Shown: one piece after another, positions 1-7,819 of the stretch | How the letters are laid out: every line of letters starts with the position of its first letter | How positions within the stretch are numbered: the first letter of the stretch is position 1 | The notes under the pieces: model-generated | Seen by the model: only the letters and a program-made list of their open reading frames with translations | What the model was told of the DNA's origin: nothing | The model's database searches: none | DNA from: Candidatus Helarchaeota archaeon | Lineage (GTDB): Archaea > Asgardarchaeota > Lokiarchaeia > Helarchaeales > HEL-GB-A | Direction of reading: 5' to 3' | DNA length: 23,250 bases | Assembly (NCBI GenBank): GCA_013375455.1 | Contig: JABXJT010000077.1 | Coordinates: forward strand, 1-23,250 | Program-made: the position numbers and the translations under genes

Positions 1-49
1 GCGTACCGCCGGATAACCTTACGGCGGGTCTACTCGCGTGCGGGTAGAT
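1..49. other. GC-rich double hairpin, possible 3' end of a structured RNA
   Basis: Two adjacent GC-rich stem-loops stand out in A+T-rich surroundings. The first pairs CCGCCG at 6-11 with CGGCGG at 22-27 around a 10-base loop. The second pairs 28-37 with 40-49 (G-C, A-T and two G-T pairs) around a very tight loop. Stable GC-rich RNA in an A+T-rich genome often marks a functional non-coding RNA, and the element is cut off by the window start. I could not match it to tRNA, 5S, SRP, RNase P or the 16S 3' end, and the strand is uncertain. A transposon end or a GC-rich repeat are alternatives. Confidence 0.3.
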
Positions 50-60
50 GGAGAATTGGC

Positions 61-99
61 ATAAAATTTTGATTTTTATAGAAATTATCAAAATTTTAT
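61..99. terminator. perfect 13-bp A+T inverted repeat
   Basis: ATAAAATTTTGAT at 61-73 is the exact reverse complement of 87-99, with a 13-base spacer. It lies just downstream (in + direction) of the GC-rich hairpins and beyond the end of the minus-strand gene at 161-1516. This position suits a transcript-end hairpin between convergent units. A palindromic protein-binding site is the alternative. The symmetry is seen directly; the role is inferred. Confidence 0.35.
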
Positions 100-130
100 A
101 AATAATTTGAAGGTTTGAACAATGATTTTG

Positions 131-138
131 AAAAAAAA
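131..138 (-). terminator. oligo(T) terminator candidate after the 161-1516 gene
   Basis: Eight consecutive A on the plus strand read as T8 on the minus strand, about 25 bases beyond the TGA stop of the radical SAM gene. Archaeal RNA polymerase commonly terminates at such runs without needing a hairpin. A second A/T-rich run lies at 148-158. Confidence 0.4.
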
Positions 139-160
139 CATCCACGCTTTTTTTAAAAAT

Positions 161-1516
161 TCATTTTGTTAATATGCGTCCCATCGATTTCACAGAAACT
201 AGTGCTAAATTGAAAAATTTAATGACCCCTAATTGCATGTAAAAATTCCGAATCGTTCTGACAACCATTTTTGGTCGAAAATAGTATTTAATAAGAGCGT
301 ATCTAGTCAGTTTTTTAATATCTAATAATTTAATTTGAGGAAGATTTTGAGAAAGGACTTCTGCCCCCACAGTTGGGCAAAAGGGGATAAATTCAACGAG
401 ATCACTATCGACTTCCTTGCTGAATTGTATTGTATCATAAATCGAATTTACATTATCTCCTGGAAGTCCAATAATATACGTAGCTGCCGCTAGAATTCCA
501 ACTTTCTTAGTTAGGTGAATCGTATTAATGATTTTCTCTTTCGTTATACCCTTTTTAATCGATTTTAATGTTTCAATTTTTCCTGATTCTACCCCAAAAC
601 AAATGAGTTGGCATCCGGCTTTTTTCATGGCGCCAAGCATTTCTTGATCAATAGTATCTACCCTTGAATTACAAAACCAGGTAATATTTAATCTATTTTT
701 AATTATCTCATTGCACAATTGCAAAACCCAATGTTTATCAAAGGTAAAGGTGTCTGCCCGAAATAGAAAATTATGAATATGAAGCGTTTTAATGACCATT
801 TTAATTTCTTCAATTATACTAGATGCGCTTCTTTTCCTCACTTTAATGCCATTCATTAAGGGACTCAAGCAAAACGTGCATTGAAAAGGACATCCTTTTG
901 CAGTTTGTATTGTCGTAAATTTCTCACCTGATGATGGTACTCGATAGCGGTCATGTTTTATTAAATGGTGAGCAGCAAATGGTAATTCATCTAGATTTCC
1001 AACGAAATCTCTATCTTCATTTCGTTTAATTTGGTTTTTTTCACGGTAAGTGAGCCCATTTATATCCTTAAGAGGCATATTTGCCTCTAATAATTCCTTA
1101 AATGTCTTTTCTGGTTCCCCGCGAATCGCAAAATCGACATACTTAGCTTTTTCCAATATTTCTACATCATTTATGCTAGGGGCATGTCCAAAAGTTATGG
1201 TTTTTGCACCATTTTCCTTAGCGATTTGTAATGTAACGAGGTCTGATTCCAAAGTTTCCATTGAAGTATTAGCGACAATCCACTTGGGATTCCAACTATA
1301 AATGAATTCTTTTAACCGGTTTAAATTTATTCTCTCAATTGGCGCATCAATGATTTTTGTTTGAAATCCTAATTTTTCAGATATTGCTGCAAGACTCATT
1401 AAATTAATTGGTGGGCGAACTATTTTACTAAAAAGATCATTCGCATCATTCTGGCAGCGATCTTCTTTATACAGAAAAGCTTCAGATGGAGGATTCAATA
1501 AAAGGACTTTAGTCAT
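161..1516 (-). CDS. B12-binding domain radical SAM protein
   Basis: This 451-residue protein has the layout of cobalamin-dependent (class B type) radical SAM enzymes. An N-terminal Rossmann-like B12-binding domain covers about residues 1-150. A linker with the family's LDELPFAAHHL segment lies near 175-185. The radical SAM barrel begins with CPFQCTFC, giving cluster cysteines C209, C213 and C216. A GxESG-type SAM-contact stretch and YIIGLPGD follow further on. The C-terminus carries YYFRPK, a tail motif shared with most paralogues in this window. Such enzymes usually transfer methyl groups to unactivated carbon or make other radical modifications; the substrate here is unknown. The usual GGxHxT turn of the B12 domain is replaced by FGHAPS near residues 109-114. 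The start is ATG with no clear Shine-Dalgarno. The minus-strand methyltransferase lies 159 bp upstream and may be co-transcribed. Confidence 0.9.
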   Translation of the reverse strand: MTKVLLLNPPSEAFLYKEDRCQNDANDLFSKIVRPPINLMSLAAISEKLGFQTKIIDAPIERINLNRLKEFIYSWNPKWIVANTSMETLESDLVTLQIAKENGAKTITFGHAPSINDVEILEKAKYVDFAIRGEPEKTFKELLEANMPLKDINGLTYREKNQIKRNEDRDFVGNLDELPFAAHHLIKHDRYRVPSSGEKFTTIQTAKGCPFQCTFCLSPLMNGIKVRKRSASSIIEEIKMVIKTLHIHNFLFRADTFTFDKHWVLQLCNEIIKNRLNITWFCNSRVDTIDQEMLGAMKKAGCQLICFGVESGKIETLKSIKKGITKEKIINTIHLTKKVGILAAATYIIGLPGDNVNSIYDTIQFSKEVDSDLVEFIPFCPTVGAEVLSQNLPQIKLLDIKKLTRYALIKYYFRPKMVVRTIRNFYMQLGVIKFFNLALVSVKSMGRILTK

Positions 1517-1675
1517 GAACAGATACCTTACTTAAATTTAGCATAAAAGATTTTTTAATTTGTTTTATTTAAACAAATAAATATCAATACTTTATATTTT
1601 TTTAAAAGTAAATTACTAAAAAGAATTACTTGAAAACTTATTTATTAAATGTTCATCCGCTTTATATTATAATTT

Positions 1676-2506
1676 TTAAAAGCGTTCTAACTTAATAAGA
1701 AAAGAATAAGCAAGAAATTTCCAAGGACTCCTTCCTAAAACCTTATTAATTTTTTTAAATATTGGAAACAGAATTTTAGGACACGCGGGAAAGAAAAAAT
1801 TTCCTAAAAACTGAAAAATATTTAGATTAAATTTGCGAATTAGCTTTTTCAAGAAGAAAAAATTATACATGTGATCTTCAGGCTCATTATAGAGTACTGG
1901 AAAGTGTGGGAACGAAGCATTTCGATCATAATGGTAACCGATTTTTTTATGAAACAATCTTAAAAAATTAAGAGGAATTTTATAATAAAATATCCATAGT
2001 AAATTTAAAGGAAATAAAATATTTGGGATTGTTATTAAAATAGAGCCGTGTTTCGTTATTACTCGATGCATTTCAATAAAAATCGTCCAAATAATTTTAT
2101 ATGGCTGTGGAAGATGACGAAGCACTTCAATGCAATTAATAATATCAAAAATATTATTTCGAAAAGGGAGAAATTGGGCATCAGCTAAAACAAAATTAAG
2201 CAAATTATTATCATCATTATCTTTTTCCAAATTATTCTTAGCTATTTTTAGCATCTCATAAGAAATATCCACGTTTATGACAAAATTCGTTCTTTCTAAG
2301 AATTTTTTAGCATATATACCAGGTCCTACCCCTAATTCAAGAATCTTTTGTTCTTCAATTTTTGAGATTGATTTTAATACCCAACTTTCAATCATTTCAT
2401 GAAAATATTTATCACGGGTCCAAACTTCTTGTTCATAGGATGCGGACCATGCATCAAAATGTTTGATTACTTCCTTTTTTCGTTGGACCAAATTAGCACG
2501 TTCCAT
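1676..2506 (-). CDS. class I SAM-dependent methyltransferase, hydrophobic C-terminal half
   Basis: The 276-residue protein carries a Methyltransf_11/UbiE-like Rossmann fold. Motif I is ILELGVGPG at residues 55-63, an acidic residue ends strand 2 (D80), and motif III is ADAQFLPFRNNIFD around 108-121. It is followed by the helix segment EVLRHLPQP. Beyond about residue 150 lies a hydrophobic stretch (LFPLNLLWIFYY) typical of methyltransferases that act on lipids or other membrane-bound substrates. It sits directly upstream of a B12-radical SAM gene on the same strand, so the two may work on one substrate, which is inference. No Shine-Dalgarno is visible before the ATG. A 19-bp tandem repeat occupies the bases just upstream and may be regulatory. 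The gene at 17116 has the same general plan. Confidence 0.85.
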   Translation of the reverse strand: MERANLVQRKKEVIKHFDAWSASYEQEVWTRDKYFHEMIESWVLKSISKIEEQKILELGVGPGIYAKKFLERTNFVINVDISYEMLKIAKNNLEKDNDDNNLLNFVLADAQFLPFRNNIFDIINCIEVLRHLPQPYKIIWTIFIEMHRVITKHGSILITIPNILFPLNLLWIFYYKIPLNFLRLFHKKIGYHYDRNASFPHFPVLYNEPEDHMYNFFFLKKLIRKFNLNIFQFLGNFFFPACPKILFPIFKKINKVLGRSPWKFLAYSFLIKLERF

Positions 2507-2516
2507 TTCGAGTGGG

Positions 2517-2554
2517 AATTCTAAATGATTATTTTAATTCTAAATGATTATTTT
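2517..2554. repeat. two perfect 19-bp tandem repeats in a divergent promoter region
   Basis: AATTCTAAATGATTATTTT occurs at 2517-2535 and again, base for base, at 2536-2554 with no spacer. It begins 11 bases upstream of the start codon of the minus-strand methyltransferase and lies within the 213-bp divergent gap before the plus-strand gene at 2720. It could be a two-site operator or a slippage duplication. Confidence 0.5.
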
Positions 2555-2561
2555 TATAAAA
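2552..2561 (-). promoter_or_regulatory. TATA-box candidate for the 1676-2506 methyltransferase
   Basis: TTTTATAAAA is a palindromic TATA-like sequence 46-55 bases upstream of the methyltransferase ATG on the minus strand. This is compatible with an archaeal promoter and a short leader. It abuts the 19-bp tandem repeat, so a repressor bound there would cover the promoter. In DNA this A+T-rich such matches arise easily by chance. Confidence 0.3.
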
Positions 2562-2719
2562 GTGATATTTTCATCGAAAGATTACTTCATTAATTTTATT
2601 TGTTTTCATTACATTATGTTTATAGAATCCATAACATAAAGATTCCTTTGAATTTTCAAGAGATTCGAGGTAGAAAAAATATCAAAGAATAGATTATTAA
2701 GAATTAAAAAGGTTAAATT

Positions 2720-4129
2720 ATGAAAGTTGCCTTGATTTTTCCTAATATTAACTTAGGTAGAATTCTAAAAGTATCATTTCATCCACCTTTAGGATTAGCA
2801 TATTTAGCAGCAGTTGCTGAGCAGGCAGGTCATGAAGTTTTGGTAATTGATGCTGCTGCCCTGAATTTAAATAATAAAGAATTAATTGTGAAACTCAAGG
2901 CATTTAATCCCGATACAATAGGAATTACAACTAATATCTTATTAGCACCACGTAGTTTGGAATTAAGTAGACTCATTCAGCGGCAATTTCCTGAAGTAAA
3001 GCTCGTTTTTGGAGGTCCTTGGGCTTCCGCAGTACATGAAATGCTTTTAAAAAGAAAAATTTGTGATTATGTTGTCGTGGGAGAAGGAGAACACTCATTC
3101 ACTGAATTATTAAGGACTATAGAAAATGAGAAAAACCCAATTAAAATACCAGGTATTGCCTATCTCGATCCCAAGGATAATAGCGTTCAATTAGAACCAT
3201 CTTGCAATATTGCGGATTTAGATGATCTCCCATTTCCGGCGTGGCATCTATTTCCGTCTCCTAAGAAATATTTTTTTAATTCTCGGAAAAAGATTTTTTA
3301 TCCCATTATGACCTCACGTGGTTGTCCCTATCAGTGTAATCATTGTACCAAAATAATTCATGGAAATAAGCTTCGTTTTCGTAGTATTGAAAACGTAATA
3401 GACGAGATTAGATATTTAAAAGATAAGTTTTCATTAGATGAGCTCTTAATTATTGACGATAATTTTACTATCAACAAAAAACGTGCAGAAAAAATTCTGG
3501 ATGAAATAATCAAAAACGAATTTAACATTTTAATCCAATTTTCCAATGGAGTCCGTGCGGACACTCTTTCTCTAAAAATAGTGAGGAAACTCAAACGGGC
3601 TGGGACGTATAGAATGGCCATTGGGGTAGAATCGGGAAATCAAACCGTAATAAATAAAATAGGCAAACGTTTAGATTTGAATGCAGTTAGACGCGCCGCA
3701 AAAATCATAAAACAAGAGAAGATCATCCTTTCTGCATTCTTTATGATCGGACATCCTTTCGATACCATCAAAACAATGAATGATACTATTAATTTTGCAC
3801 TTGAAATCAATCCAGACTACCCCCACTTTTTCAAGGCAATTGCTTTTCCAGGTACAGAATTATATAACCAAGTGAAGCGCGATGGAAAATTTCTAATGTC
3901 AATCTCTGATATAGATCGCGGTTATAACATCGGTTCTGCTAATTTTGAAATATTTGATCTCAAGGCAACTGAGGTTGAAAATGTATTTAAACAAGCGTAT
4001 CGTAAATTTTATCTTCGTCCCCGGAAGATTTTTTCATTATTAACGAAAATCAGAACCTTTGGAGAATTAAGATACTTGTTAAATTATGGTATTTTGACAA
4101 TTTTTAACTTATTAAATCTGAATCGATAA
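2720..4129 (+). CDS. B12-binding domain radical SAM protein
   Basis: The protein has 469 residues. The B12-binding Rossmann domain covers about 1-150 and includes GLAYLAAVAEQAGHEV, a typical family segment. A DLDDLPFPAWHLFP linker lies at 167-179. The radical SAM motif CPYQCNHC supplies C202, C206 and C209. A GVESGN SAM-contact segment and FMIGHPFDT follow. The C-terminal tail contains FYLRPRK. The expected GGPHxT turn reads GGPWAS (about 98-103), so the usual histidine is a tryptophan; the same is true of the paralogue at 5254. The two are alike along their whole length, roughly two thirds identical by eye, so they are a duplicated pair. GGT at 2711-2713, six bases before the ATG, is a weak ribosome site. 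Substrate unknown; class B methyltransferase or another radical rearrangement are possible. Confidence 0.9.
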   Translation: MKVALIFPNINLGRILKVSFHPPLGLAYLAAVAEQAGHEVLVIDAAALNLNNKELIVKLKAFNPDTIGITTNILLAPRSLELSRLIQRQFPEVKLVFGGPWASAVHEMLLKRKICDYVVVGEGEHSFTELLRTIENEKNPIKIPGIAYLDPKDNSVQLEPSCNIADLDDLPFPAWHLFPSPKKYFFNSRKKIFYPIMTSRGCPYQCNHCTKIIHGNKLRFRSIENVIDEIRYLKDKFSLDELLIIDDNFTINKKRAEKILDEIIKNEFNILIQFSNGVRADTLSLKIVRKLKRAGTYRMAIGVESGNQTVINKIGKRLDLNAVRRAAKIIKQEKIILSAFFMIGHPFDTIKTMNDTINFALEINPDYPHFFKAIAFPGTELYNQVKRDGKFLMSISDIDRGYNIGSANFEIFDLKATEVENVFKQAYRKFYLRPRKIFSLLTKIRTFGELRYLLNYGILTIFNLLNLNR

Positions 4130-4170
4130 ATAGGTAGAATTTTGGATAAATCGCCATCAAATCAATGATG

Positions 4171-5103
4171 TTAAGATTGAACCGGTTCCAGTTTCCGTAG
4201 GGGCTCAATTTTAGGATACATTATTAAAGTACCAATAATGATAAGAATGATTCCAATTATTTTAAAAAATGAGAATGGAAATACAATCGCACCATCAATT
4301 AGAATGACTAAATCTTCATAAAAAATGAATCCAGCACCTAAAACTGGAACTCCCATACTTAGCAGATTTCCCATAGGCGCAATAATTGTCATACGCCCGA
4401 CTGAATAAGCAGCCATCCCAATAAAGAAAGCAAAGAAGTATGAAATAATTAAAAGATAGAAAAATGGATTGTAAAAAAAGAATTCAAGAGTGAGAGAAAA
4501 TTCTTTATACAAATACATGGCATTATTATAAATTATTCCTAAACCAAAGAGAAGTCCGCTTACCATTGTCAACAAATATTCATCAATTTTCTTATTCCTC
4601 TTTATTAATGTAATGCTAATTAATATTAAACATACAATGATGAGAATTATCGAAAAAATAATCATATTCGCTAGATCCATGAGGGTACTTTTTTCCGTAA
4701 CATACATTGACAATAAAATTAACCCCGAAATCATGGCTGCAATTCCTAATAATTCCCTCTTTTTAAGACGTTCTTTCAGGAGTTGATAACCTAGAATGAA
4801 TATTATTATAATACTTAAATTTGTCAGAGGTTTTACAATACTCACGTCATAAGTGGAGAGTGCATACTGGTAAACCAAAAATCCCCCTACAGAAACCCCC
4901 CCCCCTAAGACAAACATGGGAACTTTTAAGAGTTGATTAATCCCGCGAAAAGGATTCCTAAAAAATCCTTTAATTGTCATCTCAATACCTTTTACATCAT
5001 CTATACCACGTTTTAAAAAATAGGCACTAGTTCCATTTAAGACAGCATAACATATCATTATTAAAATTAATTTAAGATCGAAAATATTATTCAACAAAAT
5101 CAC
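4171..5103 (-). CDS. DMT/EamA-like multi-spanning membrane transporter
   Basis: The 310-residue protein is very hydrophobic with about nine or ten predicted helices. Its two halves each resemble the EamA repeat, with short loops and a basic cytoplasmic segment (ERLKKRELLG) after helix 4. The drug/metabolite transporter superfamily exports or imports small metabolites; the substrate cannot be told. It reads GTG as start. An internal ATG at residue 16 would shorten helix 1, so GTG is preferred. It sits antisense between two duplicated radical SAM genes. It ends 41 bp from the end of the upstream one and starts 150 bp from the start of the next. A run of ten G (minus strand, 4896-4905) encodes part of the LGGGVSVGG loop near residue 67 and could slip. 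Confidence 0.75.
   Translation of the reverse strand: MILLNNIFDLKLILIMICYAVLNGTSAYFLKRGIDDVKGIEMTIKGFFRNPFRGINQLLKVPMFVLGGGVSVGGFLVYQYALSTYDVSIVKPLTNLSIIIIFILGYQLLKERLKKRELLGIAAMISGLILLSMYVTEKSTLMDLANMIIFSIILIIVCLILISITLIKRNKKIDEYLLTMVSGLLFGLGIIYNNAMYLYKEFSLTLEFFFYNPFFYLLIISYFFAFFIGMAAYSVGRMTIIAPMGNLLSMGVPVLGAGFIFYEDLVILIDGAIVFPFSFFKIIGIILIIIGTLIMYPKIEPLRKLEPVQS
4896..4905 (-). repeat. G10 homopolymer inside the transporter coding region
   Basis: Ten consecutive C on the plus strand read as G10 on the coding strand, across three glycine codons and the first base of a valine codon. A change of one base would truncate the 310-residue transporter about a fifth of the way in. Such a G run is uncommon in A+T-rich coding DNA and is either a slippage-prone contingency tract or a sequencing-length risk. 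Confidence 0.6.
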
Positions 5104-5172
5104 GTTCTAATATATATGGTCCTTATTTTATTAAAATTGGTAAAATCTTACTAATTTTGCGAATTGTAATTG

Positions 5173-5180
5173 TATATAAA
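5173..5180 (+). promoter_or_regulatory. TATA-box candidate in the 5104-5253 divergent gap
   Basis: TATATAAA, followed by further A residues, lies about 75 bases upstream of the TTG start at 5254. Being nearly symmetrical, it could also serve the minus-strand transporter whose start is 70 bases away in the other direction. No BRE was assigned with confidence. Confidence 0.35.
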
Positions 5181-5253
5181 AAACCTTATATCTTAAATCT
5201 TATGAGACTTTTATTGTATCCATTTTAACAATTTGATTTCACTAAAATGGTGA

Positions 5254-6678
5254 TTGAAGTTTAAAGTAACCCTAATTTTCCCAAATATAAATTTTGGGAA
5301 AATCTTTAAAAAAGCAACATTCCCAGCTCTCGGGTTAGCTTACCTCGCAGCAGTTATTGAGAACGCAGGATATGACGTTTCTGTTATAGACGCCACAGCG
5401 CTAAACATGAGTGATAACGAAATTCTTGTGAAACTTAGAAATTCAATTCCAAATGTAATTGGTATTACAACCAATATATTACTTGCAAAATATAGCTTAA
5501 AATTAGGTAAGAGTATTCGGCGTCAATTGCCTGAGGTAAAGCTTGTTTTTGGAGGTCCTTGGGCATCTGCGGTCTATGAAATGCTTTTACGGGAAAAAAT
5601 CTGTGATTTCGTTGTAGTAGGAGAAGGCGAACAAGCTTTCATTGCCCTATTGAAAAAGATTGAGGAAGGACTAATACCCAAAAACATACCCGGGATTGCT
5701 TATGTGAGTAAAAACGATTCGGTAGAATTAGAATCCCCTCGTCCTTTAGAAAATTTAGATGAGATTCCATTCCCTGCTTGGCACCTTTTTCCCCCTGCTC
5801 AAAAATATTTCTTCTCTAAACGAGGAAAGATATTGTATCCAGTTATGACCTCTCGCGGGTGTCCCTATCATTGCAATTTTTGTACTAAGTTAATTCATGG
5901 ACATCGCATGCGCTACCGGAGTATTCAAAATGTAATTGATGAGATCAGATACCTAAAGGAGAGGTTCTCGATAGAAGAGATAGCCATTATGGACGATAAT
6001 TTCACGCTAAATAAAAAACGCGCTGAACGTATTTGTGATGAAATCATAAAAAATCAGTTCAATATTTCTATTCAATTAACAAATGCAATCCGGGCTGATA
6101 CAGTTGATAAGAAATTAATTAGAAAATTGAAACAGGCTGGAACTTACAAAATGGGAATTGGAGTGGAATCAGGAAATCAGGATGTGGTGAATAAACTCGG
6201 GAAGAACTTGGATTTGAATGCTGTTAGGCGTGCAGCGCAAATCATAAAACAGGAGAAAATTATCTTACTTGCCTACTTTATATTAGGACACCCATTCGAT
6301 ACTGTTAAGACCATGAATGAAACCATCAACTTTGCTATAGAGATTGATCCAGATTACGGGTACTTCTTTATAGCAACAGCATTTCCAGGAACGGAATTAT
6401 ACAATCAAGTCAAACGAGATGGCAAGTTCCTCATATCCCTTCATGATATTGATCGTGGCTATAATGTTGGATCACCCAACTTTGAGATATATGATCTCAA
6501 GGTGAAAGATGTTGGCCGTCTTTTTAGACAAGCATACCGGCGATTTTATTTACGCCCCCGGAAAATCCTATCCTTATTATTGAAGTTAAGAACTTTAAAC
6601 GATGTGAAATACAATTTAACCATGGGGATTGTTAGTATCTTAAATATATTAAATTTTAAAATCTTCCATTTAAATTAA
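5254..6678 (+). CDS. B12-binding domain radical SAM protein
   Basis: The 474-residue protein is the close paralogue of the gene at 2720, with the same domain order and length. The B12-binding domain covers about 1-155. The DEIPFPAWHLFPP linker is at 169-181. CPYHCNFC supplies C203, C207 and C210. GVESGN and FILGHPFDT occur in the barrel, and FYLRPRK in the tail. The GGPW substitution (about 100-103) is retained, which argues it is functional and not an error. The start is TTG at 5254. The upstream ATG at 5247 is in another frame and stops quickly, and no in-frame ATG precedes the conserved LIFPNIN segment. The GGTGA before TTG is too close to be an ideal ribosome site. The tail after FYLRPRK ends in a basic, hydrophobic segment that could contact membrane (inference). 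Confidence 0.9.
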   Translation: MKFKVTLIFPNINFGKIFKKATFPALGLAYLAAVIENAGYDVSVIDATALNMSDNEILVKLRNSIPNVIGITTNILLAKYSLKLGKSIRRQLPEVKLVFGGPWASAVYEMLLREKICDFVVVGEGEQAFIALLKKIEEGLIPKNIPGIAYVSKNDSVELESPRPLENLDEIPFPAWHLFPPAQKYFFSKRGKILYPVMTSRGCPYHCNFCTKLIHGHRMRYRSIQNVIDEIRYLKERFSIEEIAIMDDNFTLNKKRAERICDEIIKNQFNISIQLTNAIRADTVDKKLIRKLKQAGTYKMGIGVESGNQDVVNKLGKNLDLNAVRRAAQIIKQEKIILLAYFILGHPFDTVKTMNETINFAIEIDPDYGYFFIATAFPGTELYNQVKRDGKFLISLHDIDRGYNVGSPNFEIYDLKVKDVGRLFRQAYRRFYLRPRKILSLLLKLRTLNDVKYNLTMGIVSILNILNFKIFHLN

Positions 6679-7024
6679 CAGTTGATTATTGGTTTCAATA
6701 TATTAAATTTTCCTCTTAAAAGAACCAGATGTAAGAAAACTCTAAAAGCCAAAAAAAGGAACTGGATACGAATGATTTCTAAACTAAACTGCAAATTAAT
6801 TTCAGGAGATTGATTTCAGATTTACGTCGGTTTGAACAGTCTCAGAAATCTGGTATAAAAATATAAGTTGTCGAACTTTAGTTAATGTTACATAATACTT
6901 TCATTAAACATGAGTTTCATAAAACATGAGAAAATGAGATTTTAAAATTGAGAAGAAAATTGATTTATATACTTTTTATGTTATTTATAAATTAATATTT
7001 ACTGAAATATTTGAATGATATGAA
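6679..7024. other. 346-bp gap without a gene
   Basis: I see no coding region or RNA gene here. It holds a short inverted pair (CAGATTT / AAATCTG, near 6817 and 6845), a short direct repeat of AAACATGAG near 6905-6928, and the promoter-like TTTATATA near 6964. It is longer than other spacers nearby and might be decayed sequence belonging to the rearranged region that follows. Confidence 0.4.
6964..6971 (+). promoter_or_regulatory. TATA-box candidate upstream of the truncated radical SAM gene
   Basis: TTTATATA lies 54 bases before the ATG at 7025, a spacing compatible with an archaeal promoter and a leader of about 30 bases. If active, the truncated gene is still transcribed. Confidence 0.3.
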
Positions 7025-7813
7025 ATGAAGGTAGCTTTAATTTATCCGAATCTACGAGGGGAATTTTCTCCAAGTTTGAGTTTAACTTATGTCGCTACAA
7101 CACTCGCCCAATATCATAGAGTAGCCATAATAGATTTCACATTTCATAAGAAATGGTGGAAAAAATTTCTGCATACTCAAATACGCCTATTCAAACCAGA
7201 ACTTATTGGAATCACATGTTTTACATTCAATTTTTATGACGCTTTAAACATTGCAAAAGAAGTAAAAATGATTCATCCCGATATACCAATAATCTTCGGG
7301 GGCATACACCCTACTTTAATGCCAATAGAAACCTTACAATTTGATGAAATTGACGCAGTCTGTATTGGGGAAGGCGAAATTACTTTTCCTGAATATTTAA
7401 ATAAAATAGAGAAAGGTATTTCATTAAAGGGAGTTGAAGGAATATGGTATAAGGAAAACGGACAGATAATTAAAAATAAAATACGTCCATTAATTGAAAA
7501 TTTAGATAGCATACCTTTTCCAGATTGGCGTTTTTGGAATATGGATTTATATTTAAAGGTTCCACCACATAATAATGTGATTGATATGCTTGGATCTAGG
7601 GGATGTCCCTATAGTTGCACCTATTGTTCAAACCATGCTTTACGACAAATCCTTCCTGGGAAATATCTCAGATTCCGAAGCGCTGAGAACATTATTGAAG
7701 AAATAAAACAGTTAAAGGACCGATATTGGCGAAAAGGATTTCGTCATATCTACTTTTGGGATGAGAATTTTCTCCTAGATAAAAGAATTTTTAATCGGTT
7801 TTGTCAATTATAT
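7025..7813 (+). repeat. inverted repeat arm, partner at 18564-19352
   Basis: The ~789 bases from the ATG to the truncation point align without gaps in the protein alignment to the reverse complement of 18564-19352. Near the junction almost all bases match (for example only two differences in a 60-base stretch around 7540-7600). The first ~100 bases differ often. Inverted homology of this size about 11 kb apart can recombine and flip the segment between. Confidence 0.8.
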
Positions 7814-7819
7814 AACTAA
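7025..7819 (+). pseudogene. truncated B12-radical SAM gene, N-terminal 263 codons
   Basis: This is a 3'-truncated copy of the intact gene at 17880-19352. It keeps the B12-binding domain (about 1-155, with FGGIHPT intact), the linker and the first part of the radical SAM barrel with CPYSCTYC (C194, C198, C201). It stops after the segment RIFNRFCQLY. From there the DNA is reverse complement of the giant surface-protein gene, which supplies one asparagine and a stop. Roughly nine residues in ten match the intact copy, and the match is much tighter over the last ~140 codons than the first ~125. It lacks about 227 C-terminal residues, including the rest of the barrel, so it is probably inactive as a radical enzyme. 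There is no frameshift in the remaining part, so the truncation looks recent or the piece is still selected. Confidence 0.85.

Noticed and set aside
1..60. tRNA or rRNA end
   Set aside because: No T-arm consensus, acceptor stem or 16S/23S/5S 3' motif was found around the hairpins.
2517..2554. CRISPR array
   Set aside because: Only two 19-bp copies with no spacer between them and no cas genes nearby.
5247..5249. ATG start for the radical SAM gene at 5254
   Set aside because: It is in a different frame and reaches a stop after five codons.
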